In this document: positions 53,504 to 62,345 of the stretch, piece after piece | Layout of the letters: every line of letters begins with the position of its first letter | Position numbering within the stretch: the first letter of the stretch is position 1 | The notes under the pieces: model-generated | The model's database searches: none | Seen by the model: only the letters and a program-made list of their open reading frames with translations | What the model was told of the DNA's origin: nothing | Program-made: the position numbers and the translations under genes | From: Paenibacillus alvei DSM 29 | GTDB taxonomy: Bacteria > Bacillota > Bacilli > Paenibacillales > Paenibacillaceae | Assembly: GCF_000293805.1 (NCBI RefSeq) | Contig: NZ_AMBZ01000001.1 | Coordinates: 248,001 to 312,000 of the forward strand | Direction of reading: 5' to 3' | DNA length: 64,000 nucleotides

Positions 53504-54631
53504 TCAAGAACCTACAACTGTTAACAGCATAATCGAAGTTTGGAATCGACCGCTTTCGGGAACGATGCACAGCACCTGCTGCCCTTCGGCGAGATGCCCT
53601 TCATACATGAGTTCCTCCAGCATAATGAAAATCGAAGCCGAGGCTGTATTTCCCTTTGTGTATAAGTTCGTGAACCACTTTTCCTCTGGAATGATGACCC
53701 CGCCCTGCTCCAACAACCGGAATATCTCATCTCTGAAAAAATGCGATGAGTAGTGGCAAACCATCCAATCGATGGTCTCCGGTTCAATCCGGCCTTCCTG
53801 CACCAGCTCCAAAAATCGACGAACGCCTACCTTCGTGATTTCGTTAACCAGTCTGACATCCTGCTTTAGATTCAGCGCACCTTGATCCGCCGCTTCATGA
53901 ATAGATGCATAATCCAGCCACGAAGAAATTCCACTCTCCTTGTCCATGCCCGAATACATGCACACGTCATACTCATTTGCATATGACTTGTTATCGACCC
54001 ATTCAATGCGCAGCGATAACCCCTTTGCGGAGGGTTTGTCCTGCATTATCGCCGCGCCTGCGCCATCCGACAGCATAAACCGCAAAAAGTCCGTGTCGAA
54101 CGGCACACGTCCATTGCTATGTACAGACTGCGCCTCAAACTTCGTATGCTTAAACTCACGGCTCAGGAACTCACTAGCACAAGCAATTGCCGCCTCATGC
54201 TCCCCCGATTTAATTTGCAAATAGGCGTACTTAAACGCCTGCATTCCGCTTGCACATAAGCCGTTGTGCGAGGATATCTCCATTACTGGCAAGCCCGCCT
54301 CAGCATGCACCATGCTCGCAAAGCCAGGAAGAAGCAAATCGGCTCTCGTCGACCCTGTCGCCAGGAAGCCAATATCCTTCTCTTCTATATTTCCATTACG
54401 TTCTAATGCATTTCGTATAGCTAGCGCAGCCATTTCTGCGTTCGTATATAAGCTCTTTTGCTCTTTATTCATTGCATAGTAGCGATATTTTATCTGATTC
54501 TTTTCAAGGATGATCCGCTTGGTCTTTGAAGTCTTCCCACTAATTTTACCAAGATAATCTTCAATTTCATCATTACTAACCGGAGAGCCAGGAAGAAACT
54601 TACCTATACTCGTAATATAGACGTGATTCAT
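53504..54631 (-). CDS. Stand-alone 3-oxoacyl-ACP synthase III (KASIII)-like enzyme
   Basis: 375 aa from the ATG at 54631 (GGAGG 7 nt upstream). Thiolase fold with predicted Cys in SSHNGLCASGMQAF, His in MVCHYSSHFF and Asn in TKGNTASASIF, the Cys-His-Asn triad of the KASIII class. It starts with VYITSIGKFLPGSPVSNDEI. No other fatty-acid genes adjoin, so it is probably a specialised condensing or acyl-transfer enzyme (secondary metabolism, unusual acyl chain) rather than the housekeeping FabH. Monocistronic. Confidence 0.88.
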   Translation of the reverse strand: MNHVYITSIGKFLPGSPVSNDEIEDYLGKISGKTSKTKRIILEKNQIKYRYYAMNKEQKSLYTNAEMAALAIRNALERNGNIEEKDIGFLATGSTRADLLLPGFASMVHAEAGLPVMEISSHNGLCASGMQAFKYAYLQIKSGEHEAAIACASEFLSREFKHTKFEAQSVHSNGRVPFDTDFLRFMLSDGAGAAIMQDKPSAKGLSLRIEWVDNKSYANEYDVCMYSGMDKESGISSWLDYASIHEAADQGALNLKQDVRLVNEITKVGVRRFLELVQEGRIEPETIDWMVCHYSSHFFRDEIFRLLEQGGVIIPEEKWFTNLYTKGNTASASIFIMLEELMYEGHLAEGQQVLCIVPESGRFQTSIMLLTVVGS

Positions 54632-54704
54632 AAAGCACCTCCACAAAATATGACATATTTCTTCATTATCATAGAATTTAATTAAATTGTAAAGTATTGG
54701 ATAT

Positions 54705-54745
54705 AAAAAGAACGCCCAGATACCTATATCCGAGCGCTCTTTTTC
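54705..54745 (-). terminator. Terminator of rtcB transcript
   Basis: Imperfect hairpin AAAAAGA/TCTTTTT plus CGC/GCG and GATA/TATC, with a T-run on the minus strand, just after the rtcB stop. Confidence 0.7.
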
Positions 54746-54770
54746 CTTTTCTATGTTGATGTCTATTCTA

Positions 54771-55997
54771 TCAATCCTTATACGGATCGAACTCGTCCGC
54801 TCCGGCCATACATACTCCGATCGGCTTTAATGTGTGCATCACCTCGATCGTTTCTGCATGTGCATCCAATACCTCCTGCAGCTTCCGATACACAAACGGA
54901 CTCTCGTCCGTACCCGCTCCGCGCAGCTCAACGCCGAATGTGCGCACGGCCTCCATCATTTGCTCTGTCGTAATCTTGCCGCCGCTTCGAGTACGGGTTT
55001 TCCAATTCATTTTGCCTGCCGCTTGCGTTCGGCTCATGATCCGTCCCGCCCCATGAACGGTGCTGTAATAGGCTTCCCGATTCTCTGCACTATCCTTGCC
55101 TTTTACAATTACCGATATGTCGCCCATACTGCCGCCGATAAATCCGACCTGCCCCGGTGCGGAAGGAGTCGCCCCTTTGCGGACAACTACGACTTCCTTG
55201 CCGTTATGCGTTTCTTTCCAAGCGTAGTTATGGTGATTGTGCACCTCAAGATCAGCGTCAGTACCCAGAATCGCCAGCACTTGCTCAATGACGTAATCAC
55301 GTCCCGCATAGGCATACCGCCCGGCCAGCTTCATGGCACGATAATACATATCTCCAATCTCGCTGCTCAGATCAAGAAGGATGGGCGGCTGATCCATCTT
55401 CTCTCCTGGAGCACTGGCTAGGAACTCCCGCCCGACAGCCAGATTCATGAATCCGCTCGCCGTCTTATGCCCAAATCCCCTGCTCCCAAAATGATTCGCG
55501 ACCCACAGACGTCCTGTCCCTACCTCCTCGAACAAGTCTACAAAATGGTTGCCGCTTCCGACAGTACCTAGCTGATTGCGAGCCAGTGCTTTCAGCTTGT
55601 CATGCTCCTGCTTGCCAATCGCTTGATAGACGCTCCAATCCGGATCATCAAAGAGATCGTGATCCACTTTCTCATTATTGACTCTCCCCATCCCGAAGGA
55701 GATTTTGCGAGCAATTTCGTCCATGATTTTCGATAATCTGGGCTTGATATCATCTGCTGACAAATGAGTACGAACTGCTTTATTCCCGCAGGCAATGTCA
55801 TACCCGACGCCGGAAGGCGAGATTTGCCCGTCATAGACCACAACCCCGCCAATCGGCTGACTGTACCCCTTATGATGATCCGCCATCAACAGGGCCTGAA
55901 CTACATTGCCAGTCTTAGCGCACATTTTCGCTTGCGCGACAGCACTCTCCTCCGGGCTGCCCCAGACTCGTACGCCGTCTATTTGTTGATAAGCCAT
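54771..55997 (-). CDS. rtcB: RtcB-type RNA-splicing/repair ligase
   Basis: 408 aa from the ATG at 55997 (MAYQQIDGVRVWG); a TTG four codons earlier is possible and neither has an ideally spaced site. The GTP-dependent, Mn2+-dependent ligase joins 2',3'-cyclic phosphate or 3'-phosphate to 5'-OH RNA ends. Visible signatures: VGYDIACGNKA (metal Cys), GSGNHFVDLFE, NHFGSRGFGHKT, VHNHHNYAW, RKGATPSAPGQ, and HGAGRIMSRTQA carrying the guanylylated His. It follows a helical-repeat protein gene by 43 nt on the same strand, so they are probably co-expressed and act in the same RNA-repair response. Confidence 0.94.
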   Translation of the reverse strand: MAYQQIDGVRVWGSPEESAVAQAKMCAKTGNVVQALLMADHHKGYSQPIGGVVVYDGQISPSGVGYDIACGNKAVRTHLSADDIKPRLSKIMDEIARKISFGMGRVNNEKVDHDLFDDPDWSVYQAIGKQEHDKLKALARNQLGTVGSGNHFVDLFEEVGTGRLWVANHFGSRGFGHKTASGFMNLAVGREFLASAPGEKMDQPPILLDLSSEIGDMYYRAMKLAGRYAYAGRDYVIEQVLAILGTDADLEVHNHHNYAWKETHNGKEVVVVRKGATPSAPGQVGFIGGSMGDISVIVKGKDSAENREAYYSTVHGAGRIMSRTQAAGKMNWKTRTRSGGKITTEQMMEAVRTFGVELRGAGTDESPFVYRKLQEVLDAHAETIEVMHTLKPIGVCMAGADEFDPYKD

Positions 55998-56040
55998 GTC
56001 CTTCTTCAACTCCAGTAACGTATAATTTCTATTCGAATAT

Positions 56041-57600
56041 TCAAATGCCTTTTGCTTCTCGCAGCGCCAGAATTCGTTCCTTTACCGCTTCTTCAGTCTC
56101 TATTTCCGACAAATGAATGACCGCCCCAATGAGCTGCTCGCTCCACAAAGCAGCGTCCCAGCCCTCCAATGCCCACAGCGCCATATTCCGATTGCAAACG
56201 ACAGGGCTGTTCAAGCCGACAATAACGAGTCTTTCTCCGATTCCATTAAATCGATCTAAACTTTGCAAAATGCTATCCAGACATTGATGTGCAATATACG
56301 CTTTCCCAAGCCCCATCTCATCACCAGGGCCCGTCGCGATATGCTGCAGCGGCAGGTGCTCCTCCGCAAACTGAACTAGCTTCTGAATTCTGCTCGAGTC
56401 TTCTGATTTCATGAGCTGCAGATAATTGGAATTCTGAAGCGGATCCTCCGCAAGCTGCTGATAAAGAATTTCCCATATATCTATCCCAATCTTCTCTGCA
56501 CATGCAATGCCATAATAGTGATTCGTTGTATCACCGGATTCAATCACATCCATTACGATACGATTCCATCTCGGCTGAGCGATAACCGCTTGAACTGCTA
56601 CCAACGTATTGATCCGAAGCTGCTCCGTCCACCCTGCGGCCATCCGCTCACTCCATCTTTCCTCATCCTGGGTCAAAAAATCTTGCAGCTTGAACATGAC
56701 TGACAGGTGCTTGACCGTGAAGCACATCTCGTGTGCCGCTCTTATGTAATTGGACAGCACTTGCGGCGCATGCTCATAATCATCAATATCTTCTGCCGGG
56801 CCTCCATTTAACAAGGCCTCGATTATATCGGTCGCTCCATCAAGCAGTTCGCGATCTACCTGCCCAGCAGAAAGCGCCTCCTGCAAGCCTCCATTTCTCG
56901 CACAGATGCAAGCCAAATATTCATTCATAACATGGTTCTGACAACCATGCCGCAGCAGCCAATCTCGAATCTCCTGAGTCCATGGCTCCAATCTCTCCAC
57001 AAGATGGATCTTCCCCCAACCATGAACCTGCTTGGCTAATGTAAACAGCACCTCATTGCTGTTTTCCATCCCATTCTGAATCGCAACTGCCGTGTACAGT
57101 GTGAACTCATCATGTTTGCCAAGGGTTAGAAGCAGTTCCTTAACATGTTCATTATGGAACAGGCCAAGCAGCGCGATACCGAACTTGACGACATTGCGAT
57201 GTGCCCCATGCTCCGCAAACCATACCGCTTCCTGAAATACAGGTTCCGGTCGTATGCCGGGATAAATGCGTACCTGCTCCAATATATTATCAATCATGCT
57301 GCTTATTTCAGCCGTAACGAGCTTCATGTACAACGCCTTCCGCGTGGCATGCTTCGGCTTCCTCGATTGCTGCCCCAAGAGCTGGACGATCTCATCCACC
57401 TCTCCCTTTCGATCACTGCCCGCACCATGGTGACTGCATACTCCGTCTAGGCCGCCTGCTACCCACCGGATCTTACTGTCGGCCCAGAATTCTTCATCAT
57501 CCGGCAAAGAGCCGTCTATTAATTCTCCTTGATCTCGTATGTATGCATAAATGGAAGTTCTCCCCTTCCAAGGCGCCGCTTGGTCAAAAGAAATAATCAT
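56041..57600 (-). CDS. Large helical-repeat protein, partner of RtcB
   Basis: 519 aa. GGGGAG lies 7 nt before the ATG. After an N-terminal beta-rich part (about 1-60, DGSLPDDEEFWADSKIRWV), the rest is all-helical with HEAT/ARM-like repeats (FGIALLGLFHNEHVKELLLT; IVGLNSPVVCNRNMALWALE). No catalytic motif. Encoded directly upstream of rtcB in the same direction. I recall that relatives in Bacillales sit beside rtcB and carry uninformative or mistaken names. A scaffold, RNA-binding or regulatory role in RNA repair is inference. Confidence 0.75.
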   Translation of the reverse strand: MIISFDQAAPWKGRTSIYAYIRDQGELIDGSLPDDEEFWADSKIRWVAGGLDGVCSHHGAGSDRKGEVDEIVQLLGQQSRKPKHATRKALYMKLVTAEISSMIDNILEQVRIYPGIRPEPVFQEAVWFAEHGAHRNVVKFGIALLGLFHNEHVKELLLTLGKHDEFTLYTAVAIQNGMENSNEVLFTLAKQVHGWGKIHLVERLEPWTQEIRDWLLRHGCQNHVMNEYLACICARNGGLQEALSAGQVDRELLDGATDIIEALLNGGPAEDIDDYEHAPQVLSNYIRAAHEMCFTVKHLSVMFKLQDFLTQDEERWSERMAAGWTEQLRINTLVAVQAVIAQPRWNRIVMDVIESGDTTNHYYGIACAEKIGIDIWEILYQQLAEDPLQNSNYLQLMKSEDSSRIQKLVQFAEEHLPLQHIATGPGDEMGLGKAYIAHQCLDSILQSLDRFNGIGERLVIVGLNSPVVCNRNMALWALEGWDAALWSEQLIGAVIHLSEIETEEAVKERILALREAKGI

Positions 57601-57804
57601 CGTGCTGCTCCCCTTCCCCGATACTTTCTTCTGCCTCTATCCTCGCTTATTTTCAATACAATGAACATGGTAAAAGTATTACGAAACATCTATACTCCTG
57701 TTTTTTATACGATCCAAACCTGCGACCAACGCAATGTTTACAAAGTTCTCTTTCTCAATTCGTGGTAAAATTTATCTATTATCGCGTAAGTGAGGTGACT
57801 AGGC

Positions 57805-58278
57805 ATGAACATTCGTGCTGTGAGAGCGTCCGATTATACCAGCGTGATTTCTGTTCTTAACGATTGGTGGGGCGGCAGAAATATGTCTGATATGCTGCCG
57901 AAATTGTTTTTTGTCCATTTTCAACAAACGAGCTTTATTGCAGAACAAGACGGGGAAATGATCGCCTTCTTAATTGGGTTCGTGTCGCAAACCAATCCGA
58001 ACGAGGCGTATATCCATTTTATCGGTGTTCACCCGAATTATCGAAAGTCCGGGATCGCGAAAAGGCTGTACAAAACGTTCTTCGAAACCGTACGGCAATA
58101 CGATTGCGACACCGTCCGCTGTGTGACTTCGCCGGTTAATGCGACTTCGATCGCTTTCCATAGCCGAATAGGCTTCCGGATCGAAGAAGGCGACAGCGAG
58201 GTAAATGGGATTCCCGTACATACGAACTATGACGGAAGAGGCGGAAGCAGAGTGCTATTTGTTACCTCTATCAAGTAG
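57805..58278 (+). CDS. GNAT-family N-acetyltransferase
   Basis: 157 aa. GAGGTG lies 7 nt before the ATG. GNAT core: YIHFIGVHPNYRKSGIAKRLYKTFF, with the acetyl-CoA loop R-K-S-G-I-A, and VTSPVNATSIAFHSRIGFRIEEG (conserved xNxxSxxFxxxxGF). It resembles YitI/YhdJ-like soluble acetyltransferases. Substrate unknown. Confidence 0.88.
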   Translation: MNIRAVRASDYTSVISVLNDWWGGRNMSDMLPKLFFVHFQQTSFIAEQDGEMIAFLIGFVSQTNPNEAYIHFIGVHPNYRKSGIAKRLYKTFFETVRQYDCDTVRCVTSPVNATSIAFHSRIGFRIEEGDSEVNGIPVHTNYDGRGGSRVLFVTSIK

Positions 58279-58299
58279 AAGACTTCGGATAAAAGAAGC

Positions 58300-58340
58300 A
58301 GCCGTTTCCCGGCAAAATAGCGAGAAACGGTCGCCTACTT
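58300..58340. terminator. Terminator between GNAT and SDR genes
   Basis: CCGTTTC pairs with GAAACGG across 15 nt. T-rich tails on both strands. Confidence 0.55.
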
Positions 58341-58363
58341 TTGGCATCTTGTACGCTTACTTC

Positions 58364-59263
58364 TTACTCCTCCGAAGTCCCATACCTCGGCGGTGCCGGA
58401 ATCCCCTGTTCAGCCGCTCTGCTCACCGATTCCCACGCCTCCCAAGTCGCAATGCGCTCCTTATAAGTGTTTCTGGCTATATCAAAAATTGCGCTGCCCA
58501 AAATAAGCCGCAAAGGCGGGTTCTCGCTATCCACCAGCTTCATAAGCGCTTCGGCGGCCAATGCAGGATCGCTATCTATCGAACCTTCCGCATACTGCTT
58601 GGCCAGTTCCTCGCGCAAGGAATCGTAGGCCTCTAATGGCTGGCTATAGCGCATAGTTGCATACAAATCCGTCCAGTACCCGCCCGGCTCTACGAGTGTC
58701 AGCTTCACTCCAAAATGGGCTGCTTCTTGTGCTAACGCTTCGCTTAACCCTTCTAACGCGAATTTGCTTGCACTATACATGCCTGTCATCGGCCCTGAGA
58801 TTACTCCTCCTATGCTGGAGATTTGAATCAAATGTCCTGCCCGCTGCTCACGCAAGTAAGGGAATACCGCCTGAGAAACCCATAGAGCCCCGAAAAAATT
58901 CGTTTCCATGAGATCTCTTGCGTCGTCCTCGCTCAGTTCCTCGACCATGCCTAACGTCATTGTGCCTGCGTTATTCACGACAATATCAAGACGCCCGAAA
59001 TGCTCAATCGCCGCCTTTACGGTTGCAAATACAGATTCCCGCTCCCGGATATCAAGCCGTAAAAATAACAGCGTATCTTGGTATTGTTCTTTCAGTGTTT
59101 CTAACTTCCCGACGGTTCTGGCGACGGCTACAACCTGATCCCCTGCCTCTAGCGCGGCATTGGCAAATGCATATCCAAGCCCCTTGCTGGCGCCCGTAAT
59201 CAACCACACGCGTCTCTTCTTCATATTTCGTTCTCCAGACTTAAACAGCTCTTGCGTTGTCAT
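58364..59263 (-). CDS. Short-chain dehydrogenase/reductase
   Basis: 299 aa from the ATG at 59263 (MTTQELFKSGERN), with GGAGGG 8 nt upstream; the frame is open 94 codons further but that part is noncoding in character. Rossmann motif ITGASKGLGYAFA (TGxxxGxG), NNAG, catalytic Ser in ISSIGG and YSASK (Tyr-x-x-x-Lys). A C-terminal substrate lid follows. It probably reduces or oxidises a small carbonyl or alcohol with NADP(H). Monocistronic. Confidence 0.92.
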   Translation of the reverse strand: MTTQELFKSGERNMKKRRVWLITGASKGLGYAFANAALEAGDQVVAVARTVGKLETLKEQYQDTLLFLRLDIRERESVFATVKAAIEHFGRLDIVVNNAGTMTLGMVEELSEDDARDLMETNFFGALWVSQAVFPYLREQRAGHLIQISSIGGVISGPMTGMYSASKFALEGLSEALAQEAAHFGVKLTLVEPGGYWTDLYATMRYSQPLEAYDSLREELAKQYAEGSIDSDPALAAEALMKLVDSENPPLRLILGSAIFDIARNTYKERIATWEAWESVSRAAEQGIPAPPRYGTSEE

Positions 59264-59597
59264 AGGAAACCCTCCTATCCAAAATAAAAAACACAGACAA
59301 ATGCTCTGCCTGTGCCAACCATAATCGGATAGGAATATCCCTGTATGAGTCCATGTTCGAACAGAACAGCGCCAAAGAAGCCCTCGATCAAATAACGTAA
59401 GCAGATCCTTACGACACTTTCCAAGACATGAACTAGACGGCATATGGACAGACTTATCCCGATTACTCTGCTGACAGGCAGAGAAACAAAGAACCAATGA
59501 ATGCAAATGGCATAGTTGGCTTATCGGGAACAATCTATCACACATAACCCTCCGTTCCTGTTAGATACCAATACTGTAACAATGCCGCCCTGTAATT
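59264..59597. other. Intergenic region with possible coding remnant
   Basis: 334 nt upstream of the SDR. A short plus-strand tract at about 59341-59400 (LYESMFEQNSAKEALDQIT) reads like a protein C-terminus, but nothing precedes it. No promoter pinpointed. Confidence 0.35.
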
Positions 59598-60212
59598 TCA
59601 ACCAAAATTTAATGACATCAAAATTGCCTTTATCTTGATATCGTTTTGAATGTTGAGGTATTCGCGGGCAAATGCGTCCGCTTCATCTGACAACTCTTTC
59701 GAGCTCAATACGCCGCCCCAGTTTTGGCGGTAGAATTCAGCGCCTGTCATTTCATCTCGTTTGACAAGCTCAATATCCCGAGCATCCTCTTTGCGACTGT
59801 GCCTGCTCACCAGATCATTCTTGATCAGCCACGCAACGAACATGCCCGTCGGGACGTAGGCTTGAGCGGTACTTAGTTTCTGCGGAAACTCGCCTTCATA
59901 ATGCCATTTGGCTTTATCGAATATGTAGATTTCTTTCTCTGGAATTTGAAACAGGACATCTCTAGGGGCGGCTTCCATGTAACCTTTATTAGTCAGTTCA
60001 TCGGCCAACTCCTTCATCCGATCGATAGCTTCCTGCTTCGTAGAATATGGCTCGTATGATGGATTCGCCGTCTTCTTATCGGGATATAACCGCCCTTTAA
60101 TGACATTCAGAATACATACCTCCGCAGCCTCCGTAATCATCAAATGCCGATAATCGGTAAACGTTTTGCGCTGATTGGTTAATACGATCTCTAGTGTAAG
60201 AGATGCAAACAA
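59598..60212 (-). CDS. WGR-like / DUF7832-like hypothetical protein
   Basis: 204 aa by the first in-frame TTG. No ribosome site is visible and the ABC operon terminator lies immediately upstream, so the true start may be further in. The first 80 residues (LVLTN-like LEIVLTNQRKTF, then TKQEAIDRMKELADELTNKGY) resemble a WGR module. The second half (KWHYEGEFPQKLSTAQAYVP TGMFVAWLIKNDLVS) resembles DUF7832-type domains. Function unknown. Confidence 0.6.
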   Translation of the reverse strand: MFASLTLEIVLTNQRKTFTDYRHLMITEAAEVCILNVIKGRLYPDKKTANPSYEPYSTKQEAIDRMKELADELTNKGYMEAAPRDVLFQIPEKEIYIFDKAKWHYEGEFPQKLSTAQAYVPTGMFVAWLIKNDLVSRHSRKEDARDIELVKRDEMTGAEFYRQNWGGVLSSKELSDEADAFAREYLNIQNDIKIKAILMSLNFG

Positions 60213-60223
60213 CAGCGCAAATG

Positions 60224-60260
60224 AAAAAACCGGCTCCTTTTATTAAAAAGGAGTCGGTTT
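60224..60260 (-). terminator. Intrinsic terminator of nucleoside ABC operon
   Basis: AAACCGGCTCCTTTT pairs with AAAAGGAGTCGGTTT (one mismatch), T6 on the minus strand, 55 nt beyond the last permease stop. Confidence 0.92.
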
Positions 60261-60314
60261 CGTCCAGCTCAAACGCAACTGATTTCATTCATATTGTAGT
60301 AAGGTCTCTAAGTC

Positions 60315-61268
60315 TTACCTTTTCCCAGGATCGTATGTTTCCCCAAGTGCGCTTGGCCCGCTTGTACGTCCAACTGCAAAAAGCAGCACCAGCAGGGTTA
60401 ACAGATATGGAAGCATGTAAAAGACTTCGGTCGGGATACTTTTAGCCCAATCATAAATAACAACCTGATCCTTGAGCGCTTGCGCAAATCCGAAGAAAAT
60501 CGCCGCGCCAAACGCACCTACCGGGTTCCATTTCCCGAAGATTACCGCAGCAAGGGCAATAAAGCCTTGACCGGAAATCGTGTTTTGCGCGAAGCTGCTG
60601 TTCGCTGTTAAAGCCACCGTAGCGCCACCTAAGGAAGCGATCGATCCCCCAACCAGAATGGACAGCGTACGAAGGCGATTAACCTTCACGCCTGCCGTAT
60701 CAGCAGCCCCTGGGTGTTCTCCAACCGCACGCATCCGCAAACCAAGCGGCGTCTTATACATGACGAACCATACTACAAATACGCAAATATAAGCGATATA
60801 GGTCGTAGGATATGCCGTAAAGAATGCATTTCCGAGGAATGGAATGTCACTCAAAAATGGAATCGACCATTTAAAAAACACGTGATCGATAATCGGCGTC
60901 TCCGCAGATCCTTCGAACAAGAGCTTTACCATGAAGAATGTGGAGCTTGCCGCCAGCAAGTTGACGACAATACCGCTGATTACTTGATTTGCTTTAAATT
61001 TAATCGAAGCGATTGCATGAATGCCAGAGAAAATCAAAGTGAAAATCATTGCACCGAGGAGGCCTAACCAAGGCGATGCACCGCCAAGCCCCGCATTCTC
61101 CGCATAATGCGTCGTAATCGCAGCAGCAAAGGCTCCCGATACCATAAACCCTTCTAGTCCCAGGTTAATGACACCGGTTCGTTCGACGATCACCCCGCCG
61201 AGTGCGGCAAAGATCAATGCCGTGGCAAACACGAATGTTCCATTCAATAAATTCGCTAGAATATCCAT
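60315..61268 (-). CDS. nupQ: Nucleoside ABC transporter permease (NupQ/YufQ-like)
   Basis: 317 aa. GGAGGGG lies 5-7 nt before the ATG, which begins 3 nt after the previous stop. BPD_transp_2-type permease with 8-9 helices. VERTGVINLGLEGFMVSGA is the signature of Bmp-type nucleoside importers, as are MRAVGEHPGAADTAGVKV and GQGFIALAAVIFGKWNPVGA. It pairs with the NupP-like permease and the double ATPase for guanosine or other purine nucleoside uptake. Confidence 0.94.
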   Translation of the reverse strand: MDILANLLNGTFVFATALIFAALGGVIVERTGVINLGLEGFMVSGAFAAAITTHYAENAGLGGASPWLGLLGAMIFTLIFSGIHAIASIKFKANQVISGIVVNLLAASSTFFMVKLLFEGSAETPIIDHVFFKWSIPFLSDIPFLGNAFFTAYPTTYIAYICVFVVWFVMYKTPLGLRMRAVGEHPGAADTAGVKVNRLRTLSILVGGSIASLGGATVALTANSSFAQNTISGQGFIALAAVIFGKWNPVGAFGAAIFFGFAQALKDQVVIYDWAKSIPTEVFYMLPYLLTLLVLLFAVGRTSGPSALGETYDPGKR

Positions 61269-61271
61269 GGT

Positions 61272-62345
61272 TTACCCCTCCTCCCGCTTCGATTTGCGTT
61301 TGAACATCTTGATGAACATGCGGATGGCTCCCGGAGCTGCCGCGAAGAAGATGATGATACTGATAACCATCTTAATAACTTCTGGAGGCACATCAGCACC
61401 GAAGCTCATCCCTTGAGCACCGTAATACAATCCGCCGATTAAGGCGGCAGATAAGGTTACCCCGACTGCTGTGTTCATGCCGAGCAGGGCTACCGCGATC
61501 CCATCGAACCCGATCCCTGACGTATTCGGTGCAATCGCCATGTATTTGAATACACCGAGTACTTCGAAAGTACCAATCAAACCGCCAAGCGCGCCGGAAA
61601 TAAAGAATGTGCGAATCGCAATTCTTGACACTTTCATCCCTGCATACTCCGCAGCATGCTTATTGTGTCCTACTGCACGAAGCTCATAGCCCTGCTGTGT
61701 GCGATTCATATAGTAGTAATAACCGATAAGAATGAAGATGACGATGAAGAATCCCCAGTGAATGCGAGCGCCGCTGAGCAGATCCGATAACCACTGAATC
61801 TGGATGTCCGCAGATTCATGAATCATTTGCGAGCGGGACGTGCCTGCTTCAGCCATGTACGATTTGATCGTAATATGACTAAGATACAAGGCAATCCAGT
61901 TCAGCATGATGCACGAGATTACCTCATTCAATCCTCGTTTTACTTTGAATATGGCAACTAATGACCCCCATACCCCGCCGAACAAGGTTCCAACGAGTAT
62001 CGCTACGATCCCATGGATGATTGGCGGCAATTCCAGCAGATTTCCGACCATCAGGGCCCCGAGAGCGCCCATCACGATCTGCCCTTCAACGCCGATATTG
62101 AACATTCCGCCACGGAAGGCAATCGCAACCGCGAGACCTGATAGAATCAATGGTACAATGGAACGCAGGGTCTCACCGATATCATAGACACTTCCGAAAA
62201 TTTTATCGATCAACGAAGAGTAAGCAAGCAATGGATCATATCCGCCAACCAACATGACAATCGCGCCGATGACAATCCCGATGACAATCGAGATGACCGG
62301 AATCCAAATCGATTCTTGACGCAGAAGCTTTTTCACCGTGTTCAA
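61272..62345 (-). CDS. nupP: Nucleoside ABC transporter permease (NupP/YufP-like)
   Basis: 357 aa. TTG start with AAGGAGG 9 nt upstream, overlapping the ATPase stop by 4 nt. BPD_transp_2 permease: FRGGMFNIGVEGQIVMGALG and ELRAVGHNKHAAEYAGMKVSR are characteristic. It forms the heterodimeric channel with the next permease. Confidence 0.94.
   Translation of the reverse strand: MNTVKKLLRQESIWIPVISIVIGIVIGAIVMLVGGYDPLLAYSSLIDKIFGSVYDIGETLRSIVPLILSGLAVAIAFRGGMFNIGVEGQIVMGALGALMVGNLLELPPIIHGIVAILVGTLFGGVWGSLVAIFKVKRGLNEVISCIMLNWIALYLSHITIKSYMAEAGTSRSQMIHESADIQIQWLSDLLSGARIHWGFFIVIFILIGYYYYMNRTQQGYELRAVGHNKHAAEYAGMKVSRIAIRTFFISGALGGLIGTFEVLGVFKYMAIAPNTSGIGFDGIAVALLGMNTAVGVTLSAALIGGLYYGAQGMSFGADVPPEVIKMVISIIIFFAAAPGAIRMFIKMFKRKSKREEG

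Noticed and set aside
60097..60288. 63-codon minus-strand ORF starting MKSVAFELDETDSF
   Set aside because: Its first codons run through the terminator hairpin of the nucleoside ABC operon. No ribosome site.
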